From: Zygnema cylindricum
Lineage: Eukaryota; Streptophyta; Zygnematophyceae; Zygnematales; Zygnemataceae
DNA length: 26,734 nucleotides
Reading direction: 5' to 3'
Assembly (NCBI GenBank): GCA_037447655.1
Contig: JBBHKE010001219.1
Location: 1-26,734, forward strand
The position numbers and the translations under genes were made by a program. The notes beneath the pieces are model-generated. The model saw nothing but the letters and a program-made list of their open reading frames with translations, had not been told where the DNA came from and made no database searches. Below, piece by piece: positions 9,321 to 18,454 of the stretch (positions are counted from its first letter, which is position 1; each line of letters begins with the position of its first letter).

Positions 9321-9335
9321 GGTTATGGGCCCACC
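9321..9335 (+). other. Primer-binding site complementary to the initiator tRNA-Met anticodon arm
   Basis: Directly after the LTR end is GGTTATGGGCCCACC. From my knowledge of plant initiator tRNA-Met this is the reverse complement of GGUGGGCCCAUAACC, which contains the CAU anticodon. The usual plant copia site, complementary to the tRNA 3' end (TGGTATCAGAGC), is absent. Priming from a cleaved half of initiator tRNA is known for Drosophila copia and yeast Ty5. Confidence 0.8.
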
Positions 9336-9426
9336 CTCTAGGGTACCAATCTTTAATGGAACTGGCTTCATATACTGGGAAAGTATGATGATAGGAGCTC
9401 TATGCGAAAAAAGGTTTTGAGGGATA

Positions 9427-10450
9427 GTGAGTGGACCATTGGGGCGTCCATCAAGTCTTGGAATTCCTCTAGGGTTTGGAGGAAGCAGATTCACCAGGAA
9501 AGAGGATTCACCTTCAACGAAGGAAACAAAAGAAGGAGAGGTGGTGGACAAAGGAAAGGAGAAGGAGACGACCACACCAATAGCAGCTGGTTCAGCATTC
9601 ATGTCACCTATTCCAAGGAACGAGGAGAATGATACTGAAACCTGGGACTTCAACAATATGGCGGCAAAGCACTTCATCCTACGCCATCTCCCTCAAGGAC
9701 TTGCATGTCCTCATTTGCAGGTAGAAAGGGCATCCGATCTTTGGATGGCTCTCATAGAGATGTACTGAAGTGGTACGATTCAGCAACAACAGTTGGCTGA
9801 ACAGAAAGTTAAGGAGTATGTATACAAAAGGGGAAATATGTTGGATTTTTGCAATGAGCTTGCTACACTCTTCATGGAGCTACACAGTGCGGGAAAAGAT
9901 TTTAGTGAAAAAGAAAAGGTTAACTGTTTACTGATGAAGTTACCTAATGAGTTCGAGACATAGTCAACCGTGTGCAAGACTTGCCGGACTCAAGGTGGAT
10001 ATGGAACTCAGTGGTAAGGATGATTCTCGTTTGAGAGAATATAATTGAGATCCGAAGGGGAGGAAAGAGTGGCCAAGCCTTGGCAATAGCGACTGATTGG
10101 AGGAACAAGGATTCCTGAAAACCGGTCGAAAACTATTGGGGTAGGGAGCAGAAAAAACAGGCCGACGCGTTCGAACCTAGGGCTCCCAAAGGTTTATGTC
10201 ATTTTTGTAAGAAACCGGGGCACTATATGGCAGAGTGCACTAAGCTAACCGAGCTTCGGTTAAAGGAGGGGCAGATCGGTGGTACCCTGAGAGGAAAGAA
10301 AAAGGCCCTTGTCACAGAGGTACTTGAGGCGGAATCCGAGGACGAGGACGATGAGCTCCTTTTGATTGAGGAGTTGGAGGCGAAAAATGAGGTCGAAATT
10401 CCACGAATGCAGAAATGTGCTTACGGTGGATTGAAAGGTGAAGCACGCTA
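9427..10450 (+). pseudogene. copia gag (capsid and zinc knuckle), interrupted
   Basis: The readable frame has the copia-type gag region (HLPQGLACPHLQ, then SDLWMALIEMY, QQQQLAEQKVKEYVYKRG, KVNCLLMKLPNEFET) and ends with the nucleocapsid knuckle CHFCKKPGHYMAEC near 10197-10238, a complete C-x2-C-x4-H-x4-C. Breaks include TGA at 9766-9768 and TAG at 9961-9963; the latter looks like CAG changed by C to T. Between about 9965 and 10190 the frame is disturbed and only fragments can be read. The true start codon is uncertain. An acidic stretch (DEDDELLLIEELEAK) follows the knuckle. Confidence 0.85.
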
Positions 10451-10790
10451 GATTGTAGATTCAGGTGCCTCCATACACATGTGTAAGGATAGACACCTGT
10501 TCACTAAGATAAAAAAGATTACCAACGTAGGGATAGAGTACGGAGATGGGAGGATAGTCACCACTACTCTTGTGGGATCAGTAGATTTGAAAGTGTTAGT
10601 AGAATGAAAGACATCCATATTAACATTCTCCGATGTATTGTTTATTCCAGAGCTGAACAAAAATCTTATCTCTACATCTCTATAAGATGATAAGGGTTTT
10701 TTCACTAGCATTAGGGAAGGAGTCTTTACTGCTAGTTTTGAGGAGGATGTCTATTTCATTGCTGAGAAAGGTAGACATGGGATGTTTAGG
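10449..10790 (+). pseudogene. copia aspartic protease, interrupted
   Basis: IVDSGASIHMC holds the retroviral-type protease active site Asp-Ser-Gly-Ala. Just before it is TAG (10449-10451), where the family normally has Trp, so TGG changed to TAG is likely. Further motifs are IEYGDGR and LFIPELNKNLIST. Additional stops fall near 10605 (TGA) and 10684 (TAA). Confidence 0.82.
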
Positions 10791-11450
10791 CTGATCTTAA
10801 GTAATGAAAAGAAGAAATTTTATTATACTGGTGTTCATGATATTATGATGTGGCATAAGAGGCTTGGGCATGTGAATCTAGATAAGTTAAGAGAGATGAA
10901 AAAGATGGGAGTGGTGGAAGGGATTCAGTTCAGTGAGAATGATGATATTAGTGATTGTAGTGGATGTGCTCAAGGTAAATCACACAGATTACCCTTTTCT
11001 AAAACAGCCACCTATAAGGGAGAAAAAAATCTAGATCTAGTACACACATATGTTTGGGGACCGGCTAGAGTGCCCTCACCGGGGAGGAAGAGATTTATGA
11101 TGACTATAACTGATGATTGGTCTCGGTATTCCCGGGTGTATTTTTTGAAAAACAAGTCAGAAGCTCAGGAATGTTTTAGTCAATATAAAGCATGGAGCGA
11201 AAAACTCCATGAAAATCCAATCAAGAGAGTAAGGAGTGACAATGGTGGAGAGTATACTTCTAACATGTTTGAGGATTTTCTGAGGGAAGATGGGGTCCAA
11301 CACCAAAAGACAGTTCCATAAAATCCGGAACAGAATGGGGTAGCTGAAAGGTTAAATAGAATACTAAGTGATAGTGCTAGAACTATGTTGTCGGATAAAA
11401 AGATAGGAAAAAGTTTTGGGCAGAAGCAATGAACTGTGCTAATTATCTCA
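10782..11450 (+). pseudogene. copia integrase (GAG-pre-integrase zinc finger and rve core)
   Basis: MWHKRLGHVNLDKLREM followed by CSGCAQGK gives the H-H-C-C zinc-binding region. The catalytic core shows the first Asp in ITDDWSRYSRVYF, the second in VRSDNGGEY and the Glu in NGVAERLNR. A TAA at 11319-11321 separates the second Asp from the Glu. A frame change near 11411 follows, so the enzyme cannot be made intact. The frame then continues in 11429-12028. Confidence 0.9.
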
Positions 11451-12028
11451 AAAATAGAGTTCTTACTTCAGCAATAAAAGATCAAACACCTTATGAGAGA
11501 TGGACAGGTCGGAAACCAGACATATCTCACTTAATGGTTTTCGGCAGTAAAGTATTCAGTCTAGATACAGATCGGTCTAATTGGAAACTAGATCCTAAAG
11601 GAAAACCGGGATACTTATTAGGATATGATGAAGATGTTAAAGGATATAGAGTTTATGATCTAAAAAGGGAAGATATAATCGTAGTAAAACATCTAGTAGT
11701 TATGGATGAAGGAAAGTCTGTGGATCCCTTCAAATATACGAAGTCAGTAAAAATCAGATTTGAGTCAGAAAATTCTGATGACTTTGAGCTTACTAACTAT
11801 CCATGTTTTAGAGACGATGACATTCTTGCAGGTACAAATCATACGGAGAAGGACTCGGCTGTGGAAACTCTAGCGACAACTCTACCCGAAGCGGAAGACG
11901 TGGTGGAAATTAATTCGGGGATAGGGGAGAAGCCGAGTTTGTTCAAAAGAATCCAAGAGAACCATCTATTCCGGTCTCAGATTTTGAGGGGGGGGAGGAG
12001 AAGTAGCAAAAGACTGCAAGAAAAATAG
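11429..12028 (+). pseudogene. copia integrase C-terminal part and linker to RT
   Basis: About 200 residues starting ANYLKNRVLTSAIKDQTPYE and WTGRKPDISHLMVFGSKVF, which is the standard copia sequence after the integrase core. GYLLGYDEDVKGYRVYD follows. The tail is acidic and poorly conserved, as expected for the linker before RT. It ends at TAG 12026-12028. Confidence 0.85.
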
Positions 12029-12060
12029 GTTAATAACAAGGTAACTAAACTATCTCATCA

Positions 12061-13056
12061 AGATGAACCTCAAACTTATGGAGAGGCGATGACTTGTCCA
12101 GAAAGGAATCGGTGGAAGACAGCCATCAATGAGGAGATGGCCTCAATTATGGCAGCCGATACTTAGGAGCTGGTGGATTGTCCACCTAACCGAAAACTAA
12201 TAGGTTTTAAGTGGGTTTTCAAATTAAAACTGAATCCAAATAACACAATCGAGCGCAGCAAGGCCCGACTAGTGGCAAAGGGATTTACACAAAAGGAGGG
12301 AATTGACTACGAGAAAACCTTTGCCCCGGTGGTCAGATTTCCCTCCGTCCGCATACTTCTCAGCCTGGCAGCAGCGGAAGACATGGAAGTCAACCAGATG
12401 GACATCAAAACAACCTTTTTGCATGGAAAATTGGAAGAAGAGATCTTCATGCGACAACCCGAAGGGTTTGTGGAGGAAGGAGAGGAGAGTAAGGTATGTC
12501 GGCATATTAAATCTCTTTATGGTTTGAAACAGGCACCTCGACAATGGAATACAAAGCTTGATGAGTTTCTTACACGTTTATAATATATCCGGATCAGCTC
12601 AGATCACTCAATCTATGTTTTCGAAGATGAGGAAGGTTTTATATTTATTGTAATTTATGTTGATGATTTGCTTGTTTTAAGTAAATCAATAGAAAAAATT
12701 AATAAACTGAAAACCGATCTTAAGGGGAGATTTGAAATGAACGATATGGGGGAAGCAAAATATATTTTGGGAATTCAAGTAGAGAGAGACCGTAAAAGAA
12801 AAATTATAAGATTGATCAAAAATAAGCAATAGGGAACATGCTTGAAAAAATTTAAATGGATAAAGCTAATAGTTGTACAACTCCAATGGAATTGAAGAAG
12901 GGAAGCGAGGGGAGTGAGGAAGAAAGAGTCATAGTCTTAGACGAGGAATTATCTCCTGAAGAACAGAAGTTCATGCAGACTATTCCTTACAGGCAAGTAG
13001 TGGGAAGTCTAATCTATTTTATGAATTGTACCCGGCCGGATTTAGCTCAGCTGTAG
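12061..13056 (+). pseudogene. copia reverse transcriptase, interrupted
   Basis: The order is EAMTCPERNRWKTAINEEM, then the conserved ELVDCP, FKWVFKLK, ARLVAKGFTQKEGIDY, FAPVVR, MDIKTTFLHG (motif A Asp) and SLYGLKQAPRQW. IYVDDLLVLS carries the catalytic Asp pair at 12656-12667. Stops lie at TAG 12164-12166, where the family has Trp, at TAA 12581-12583, and at TAG near 12830. A frameshift near 12853 moves the reading to MDKANSCTTPMELKKG. The block ends at CTRPDLA, where another frame change occurs. Confidence 0.92.
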
Positions 13057-13649
13057 GAGTGCTGAGTAGAAGTCTAAATGCTCCCACTAAGAGGGATTGG
13101 GAGGCAGCTAAGAGAGTTCTTCGATACTTGTTATGAACTAGGGATCTATGGTTTTATTTGGGTGGGGAGAATACTGACATCACTACATGGAGTGATGCTA
13201 GTTATGGTGATGCTCCGATGAGGAGATGCACTTCTGGATATGTATTATATGTGGGAGATGGGGCTTGCTGTTGGAGTAGCAAACAGCAAAAGGTTATTGC
13301 TCAATCCACCATGGAGGCTGAGTATATGGCCTCTTGCTCTGCTGTTAAAGAATTGATGTGGGTCAAGTCTTTACTTGGTGAACTTGGTCATCTTAAGAGT
13401 GGTGTGCAGAAAATATTTTGTGATAATCAGGCAACAATTACTATTTTTGCCAATCCTAAACATCATTTTAAAGCCAAACATATAGACATTAGACTTATCT
13501 TTGTTAGAGAGAAAGTAGAAAATAAAATAATCAGTTTAGAGTACCGACCAGATAGTGAGATGGTAGCAGATATGATGACCAAACCTGTGCGTTCCCCTAA
13601 GCTAATTTTCTGCAAGGAGAAGTGTGGTCTGAAATTAAAGATTGACTAG
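13057..13649 (+). pseudogene. copia RNase H
   Basis: The segment starts with VGVLSRSLNAPTKRDWEAAK, passes a TGA near 13133, and then reads openly from about 13158. The RNase H motifs are TWSDASYGD (first Asp), STMEAEYMA (Glu), FCDNQATI (second Asp) and HHFKAKHIDIR. The C-terminus EMVADMMTKPV is typical of copia pol. This is the best preserved domain in the element. Confidence 0.92.
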
Positions 13650-13662
13650 AAAACAAAGGGAG
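13648..13662 (+). other. Polypurine tract of the copia element
   Basis: The purine-rich AGAAAACAAAGGGAG lies immediately before the 3' LTR and would prime plus-strand synthesis. Confidence 0.75.
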
Positions 13663-14709
13663 TGTAGAAATTAATGGTTTTTAAGTATTTTCTAGGTCTG
13701 AATAGAAATAATGAAGCCGAGGCAGTCTACCTCTAACTTCTCTCTCCAACTCTCAAACTTGTCGCAGTCATTGACAAATTGGAGAGGAAGCTAGAGCCAT
13801 GGCTACCTAGGCTATCCTGAGGTTTACGGGAAATTTATATTAGTCAAGGGATTAATTACTGAAAGGTATGTGCCGGCGACAGGATTTGATCTTGGTACCT
13901 GCCGGCAGTCACAAAGTAGATAGCCGGTAGCCTTAGCCGTTAAGTCTAGAAGTAGTCTTACATAGTATATAGTACGATAATGATTTAAACATGTACACGT
14001 AGGATAAATCATTTAACTATAACTTTCAACGGGATACATAGATATGATAGTGTAAAAGTACGAATTGCGGTACGGATAAGAAATCAATACCGCGCATTGA
14101 TTTCGTAAGCGAAACAAATACGACGCATGTATTTATTACGGCTACGATCAAATGCGAGTTTAATCGGACGGCCGGAATTAGCGCCGAGACGCGGAAGAAG
14201 AATTCAGCGGTTTGTGGGCATCGCCACATCGGATGGCACGTGGCGATGTTACATTGGAGCGCGGCATCTCCGAGGATTAAAGGAGCGAATCCGGACATTC
14301 CACGTGTGGACATTTAGGCCATGTCGTACAATGTCCGTACATAAAGTACACCGGCAGTTGTACTTTTGCGTACGGAACTGTATTTTGATTGGTTCCGTAC
14401 ATCAGTAGATAGAGTCTGTGAGAGAGATAGGACTTAGAAAAATTAGAAGATAGGACCCTCTCTCCCAGAGAGCTTCTCTACAAAAGGTCAACTTTGACCC
14501 TCCATAAATTACTGCTCAGGGGAGCAAATTCAGAGATTCTTTTTGCTATCGACTCAAGGGAGTCTTGCCTTCACAGGGGTGCAGGTGGTCAGAGTTTTTA
14601 TCTGCCAGGGTGGCAGTTGTTTTTGCTGAAACACAAAGGTGTCAGGATTATCCTAGAGGCTTCTTGGAGGCTGTCCACTCTGAGGACTTATGGAGGTCTC
14701 AGAGTTTCA
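13663..14709 (+). repeat. 3' LTR of the copia element, 1047 bp
   Basis: Matches the 5' LTR over its whole length. By eye the differences concentrate in the first ~420 bp (for example around 13889-13920 and 13951-13966) and most are transitions. It is followed by CGGTC, the right copy of the target duplication. Confidence 0.95.
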
Positions 14710-15497
14710 CGGTCCCTATGGGATGGTTTATGAATTACTCCGTGATATCTTTCCCCATGAGACCCCATCCCAAGGATTCGACCTCCTCTTCAAGGTAGCC
14801 TCTGGGATGGCTCGTGGTCACATTCCCTATAGTGTAGTTCCGCTTCTTTCTGCCGCTCAACTTTTGGCTGTTTTTAAGCTTGCTGAGGGATTCGTCCAAT
14901 CGCTATTACTGAAGTTTTGTACCGTTGGGTGGCTCGTGCTATTTGTATCCAACTCCAAACAACGTTTCACGACCATTTTTTGCCGCATCAATTTGGTGTT
15001 ACTACGAAAAGGGGTTGCGAGGCGGTTATCCATGGCTTGCGAACTGTTTTGGATCTTCATCCAGATTGGGTGGTCCTTCACGTGGATGTGGCTAACGCTT
15101 TCAATAGAATTGATCGTAATGCTATTTTTTCGAGAACTACGACATGCACTTTCACCTATCAACCAATTGTTCTCTTTTGTTCGATCTTTTAATGCCTGGC
15201 CTAGCTCGCTACTCTTTCCTCTTGGAGGTCCGTTTGTTGATGTTGCCACTTTAGAGTCTACAACCGGCACTCTCCAAGGTGATCGTTTAGGGGAACCTCT
15301 TTTTGCTCTTGCCTATCTTCAAGCATTTAGAGCGTCAGCTACAACTTTTCCGAGTTTTTTATTTCCTTCAGTCGCGGATGACACGCATATCATGGGTCCA
15401 CGCGATCAGGTTTTTTCTGCATTCTCTCATTTTGCGGACCAGCTTCATCGGATTGGGCTCTCTGTTAAACCATCTCAGTGCATGGCTTGGTGCCCAC
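14710..15497 (+). pseudogene. LINE reverse transcriptase, plus-strand copy
   Basis: The coding resumes after the copia insertion with GPYGMVYELLRDIF. It continues (one frameshift near 14890) through RWVARAICIQLQ, QFGVTTKRGCEAVIHGLR and VLHVDVANAFNRID, which carries the motif A Asp. After another frameshift come GTLQGDRLGEPLFALAYLQA (motif B) and VADDTHIMGP (motif C, with the Asp pair intact), then LHRIGLSVKPSQCMAWCP. The residue before the catalytic pair is Ala, preceded by Val, which I have seen in other RTs of this class. At least two frameshifts make it inactive. The frame is cut at 15497 by the solo LTR. Confidence 0.85.
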
Positions 15498-16516
15498 TGT
15501 TGAAATTAATAGATTTCTATAGTATTTTCTAGGTTTAAATATGTTAGATAAAGGAAAAAGGACAGACATCCTGCCTCCACCTCCTCTCTCTAGCCCCCAT
15601 ACTTGTTATAGTCACATAAGGATAGAAAGGGTGGTTGATCCATGGCTACCTTAGTTCAATTGGCAGTTGTTTTTAGTAGGTTACTAAAAATAGTCCTAAC
15701 GGACCAGGGATTTGATCCCGGTACCTCCGGTTCTTCAAGTTGGCCGATAGCGTTCATCTTTATCCTATTAGACTAAGATCAATGCTAAATTTTATAGCGT
15801 GTGATAGATATATATATATATACATTTAGGAAGGAACAAATATATTTAACTAAAATACGGCGTAAATAGGTAAAGTTTTAGTACGACATCATTTTAGAAT
15901 AAATACCTCGCATTTATTTGACAGCGAAATAAATGGCGCGCAAGTAATTATAACAGCTAAGATTACGTCTCATTACAAATCTGACGGCGCACGTCATCGC
16001 CGAAATCCCGGAGTGGTCACCTTGGCGTTTTGTGACGTGGCATGACCTGGAGCAACGTGGAGAGATGACATTCGGTCATGGGAAATCCGAGGAATGAACG
16101 GAAGAGTAAAAAGCAGACACGTGTCCGCTTAATAGCCTTGTCGTACATAGGTCGTACAAAAGGTATATCGACAGTAGTACTTTTTGGTACGGTACAGTAA
16201 TCTGATTGGTCCGTACTTCAGTAGATAGAAGCTATTAGAGGGAATCAGGACTTAGACAATTTTGGTAGGTAGTCACCTCTCCCTTTAAGAGTTTGTGCAA
16301 ATTGGCATTTTTACTGCCTCATAACATATCGTCTGGTTGGGCGTTTTCAGAGATTCTTTTTCCTACGGACTCAAGGGAGTCTAAGCTGCACAAGGGTTCA
16401 TTTAGATTGTCGGTTTGATTGCTTGGGCAGCAGTGGCTGTGGCTTAAAGTGGGCTAGTTAAAAACTATCTAGAGGCTTCTTGTATTCTGTAGTCCAATTG
16501 AGGACACAGAATTGCA
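15498..16516 (+). mobile_element. Solo LTR of a related copia family, 1019 bp
   Basis: It starts TGTTGAAATTAATAG and ends GAATTGCA. It shares many blocks in order with the copia LTRs (TATTTTCTAGG, CATGGCTACCT, TTTGATCC, GTAGATAGA, AGAGATTCTTTTT, GAGGCTTCTTG). CCCAC stands on both sides (15493-15497 and 16517-16521), an exact 5-bp target duplication. Removing the LTR and one CCCAC gives Trp-Cys-Pro-Arg-Gly in the LINE RT frame. No internal region remains, so the element was lost by LTR-LTR recombination. Confidence 0.93.
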
Positions 16517-17210
16517 CCCACGAGGTTTGCCGCAGGATTGCCCTCTCCCGAACGGTTTTCGTCTTGCATCTCACGATGAGGGTATCAAGGCTTTAGGTTG
16601 CCATATTGGTGGTACTTCTTTTGTCAACAAAATGGTTAAAGATACGTTGTTGGAGGATCTTTCTCATAGCCACGACCTCCCCAATCTGTCGGATGCACAA
16701 GTGGCGTTCTCGATCTTGATCCGTTGTTTTTCTCAGTGCCCTCTCTATCTTGCGTGGACTTTACCAGCCACGACTTCTTTTTTTCTTCCCTTAAAGATTT
16801 TGACGACAAACTTTTGGGTGTGCTTCTTACCTCGTTGGTCATGGAATTTTTGATCGTCCGGAGGGGCCCCTTGCTCGTCAGCAAGCAAGCCTCCCTATTT
16901 CCAACGTCGGTTTAGGTTTGATTTCCGTAGCCAAACTTGCGCCAGCAGCATATTTGGATAGTTGGGCTTTGGTGCTTCCTACCATCACTTCTCGCTTCAT
17001 TGTGGATGATGTCCCCATTCTGGCGCAAGTTGTCTCTAAGGTGGAGGACGGGCTATTTCCATTTCACCAAGCTCTCTTTTCCGCTCGTGCGCTACTACCC
17101 CCGAATGCTCGAAACCAAGTTCCACCCTTTCATTCTCTCATGGCCGTCACTAACTTCCAACTTTAACAACGCATATCCTAGCAAGTAGCTGCCGCTGATT
17201 TTGCAAAACT
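16517..17210 (+). pseudogene. LINE ORF, thumb/connection region after RT
   Basis: Reads PRGLPQDCPLPNGFRLA, then HDEGIKALGCHIGGTSF and LSDAQVAFSILIRCF. After a frame change come ISVAKLAPAAYLDSWALVLP and PPFHSLMAVTNFQL. The minus-strand copy has corresponding parts (GGLGLL, TPAAYLGSWCL). A TAA after NFQL (17164-17166) and frameshifts near 16800 and 16912 break it. It links the RT to the C-terminal nuclease-like region. Confidence 0.7.
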
Positions 17211-17211
17211 C

Positions 17212-18025
17212 TTGGAGGCGCTACCTTTTGCTCAAGCCGGTGGTCGTTTACCTTGGTGTTTTGGGCCTAGGACTGGTGCATGGCTACAGACAACACCAAC
17301 TTTTTTGACACTCCGTCTATCGTCTGACCAATTTACTTATGCTCTATGCTTGCGGTTGGGTTTACCTCACCTTTCGCTTTTGGGGGGGGGGCTCGATGCG
17401 TTAGTAATCAACTTATTAATGCCGAGGGAATCCATTTGCTTTGTTGCTCGCATGGGGGAAAACGAACTGTTGCGCATGATTTGGTGCGAGATGCCATTGC
17501 TGCCATTGGTGCTGAGGCGGGCTACACTGTCAAACGTGAGGTTTCTAATATACTTCCACCTAGGCCCCAATCTAATGGTTCTCCCAGCCCTCGGGTTGAT
17601 TTGGTTTTACTTCATGGTGCTGGGAGGACGCTTGGCGATGTGGTTCTCACTGATCCGACTGGGACACAAAATTCATCTCGCGCGGCTTTGCATTCAATTG
17701 TGGCGGCTCTGGACGCAGCGACTACAAAAGAACAAGACTACGCTCACCAAGACCAGTCGGACCAATTTGTCCCATTTGCAGTGGAGAATTTTGGTTCTTT
17801 GGACAAGTCCTTTAATGACTTCCTTCGACAGTGTGCACGACGAACCTTCTAATCACGGGGTCTAAGGAGTCCCCAATCAAGTCTATTGGTTGTGTTATAC
17901 CGTTAGCGTGTCTCAACTGCCCTTCAATGAGCGCAAGCCGTGGCTCTCCTTTGACGTAGCACGCTTGAGAAAGATCGGCGGGGTTTTCCAGACCTTCCGC
18001 AAAGGGATCCGGTTCACATCCATGA
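17212..18025 (+). pseudogene. LINE ORF, C-terminal Cys/His motif and restriction-like endonuclease region
   Basis: After TYALCLRLGLPHLSLLGG the reading shifts to GIHLLCCSHGGKRTVAHDLV, a Cys/His cluster equivalent to the knuckle ahead of the RLE domain in R2-type elements. Next come GYTVKREVSN and RVDLVLLHGAGRTLGDVVLTDP, with spaced Asp residues, and TTKEQDYAHQD, with Lys and Tyr. VPFAVENFGSLDKSFNDFLR follows. The arrangement fits a PD-(D/E)XK nuclease, but the exact catalytic residues need an alignment. The frame stops at TAA 17850-17852; the same frame continues to align with the minus copy to about 18025, with TAG 17904-17906, TGA 17928-17930 and TGA 17952-17954. The latter three face Gln, Arg and Arg in the other copy. 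Confidence 0.7.
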
Positions 18026-18275
18026 TCTCCGTGGTTGCGGACCTTAGTTTGTCTACACGTAGTCTAGTCTCGGTTTTTTCATTTTGTAGGCGTTTTCAGT
18101 TTGTTTTTGTTTTGTTTTGGTTGTTTGTTGTTGTTAGGATTGTTGTGTTTTGTTTCAGTCTTTAGGCGTTGTTTACTTTTTTGTGACTCTTGTAGTCTCC
18201 AAATGTTTCTTTTATTTCAGTTTTACCTTTTTTGTACTCAGATGGTTTTGCCATCACAATTTTTGCAATAAAGAT
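18026..18275 (+). other. LINE 3' untranslated tail with terminal hairpin and AATAAAG
   Basis: A T-rich tract with GTTTTTGTTTTGTTTT is followed by CTCTTGTAGTCT, the hairpin GATGGTTTTGCCATC (18241-18255) and AATAAAG (18267-18273). The same arrangement is found at the 3' ends of the other two copies. There is no long poly-A tail. The hairpin is a candidate recognition structure for the element's RT. Confidence 0.7.
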
Positions 18276-18292
18276 TGGATTGAGCTTTACCT

Positions 18293-18454
18293 CGAACACA
18301 TATGTCGATTTTTAGATCCGACGGTTGCTATTGAAATCCTAGATTCTCAGCTTTCGCTCGGCGGTCTCAAATTGAAAATCCGACAAGTGTGTATGGAGAA
18401 AAGATCTTTTAAGTGGCGAAAAAAGTATCAAACCCTAATAGCGATGCACGCTGT
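18293..18454. mobile_element. MITE family A, copy 5, left end missing
   Basis: Begins in mid-element (ACACATATGTCG), carries ATCCGACGGTTGCTATTGAAA-type centre, GTGTGTATGGAGAAAA, TTTTAAGTGGCGAAAA and ends CTAATAGCGATGCACGCTG. It lies about 15-20 bp after the LINE 3' end. Copy 4, which lacks its right end, lies just before the LINE 5' end. Confidence 0.75.

Larger units (their letters stand above)
8273..14709 (+). mobile_element. Ty1/copia LTR retrotransposon, full-length but defective
   Basis: The element is 6437 bp with two LTRs that begin TGTAGAAATT and end TTTCA. The internal domain order is gag, protease, integrase, RT, RNase H, which defines Ty1/copia (Pseudoviridae type). It is inserted in the LINE ORF. 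The flanking pentamers are CGTTC (8268-8272) and CGGTC (14710-14714), a 5-bp target duplication with one later change. The restored reading Ala-Gly-Gly-Pro-Tyr-Gly suits CGGTC as the original. The two LTRs differ at a few percent of sites by eye, mostly transitions in the first 400 bp, so the insertion is not recent. Every coding domain is interrupted. Confidence 0.93.
5956..18275 (+). mobile_element. Non-LTR retrotransposon (RLE-type LINE), plus-strand copy, split by two LTR insertions
   Basis: The element occupies 5956-8272, 14710-15497 and 16517-18275, about 4.9 kb once the nested elements are removed. In order it has tandem 5' units, an ORF with N-terminal C2HC zinc finger, a pre-RT region, RT with QFGV, VDVANAFN, TLQGDRLGEPLF and ADD motifs, a thumb/connection region, a Cys/His motif, a PD-(D/E)XK-like region and a T-rich 3' tail with a hairpin and AATAAAG. 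There is no apurinic-type endonuclease and no RNase H domain. This order matches the early-branching non-LTR clades with a restriction-like endonuclease (R2, NeSL, Utopia and relatives), but I cannot assign the clade. Many stops and frameshifts make it inactive. Both ends are approximate and no clear target-site duplication was found. Confidence 0.8.

Noticed and set aside
8737-9341. Open frames inside the copia LTRs (also 14127-14798)
   Set aside because: They lie in LTR sequence, differ by frame-breaking changes between the two LTRs, and resemble no known protein.
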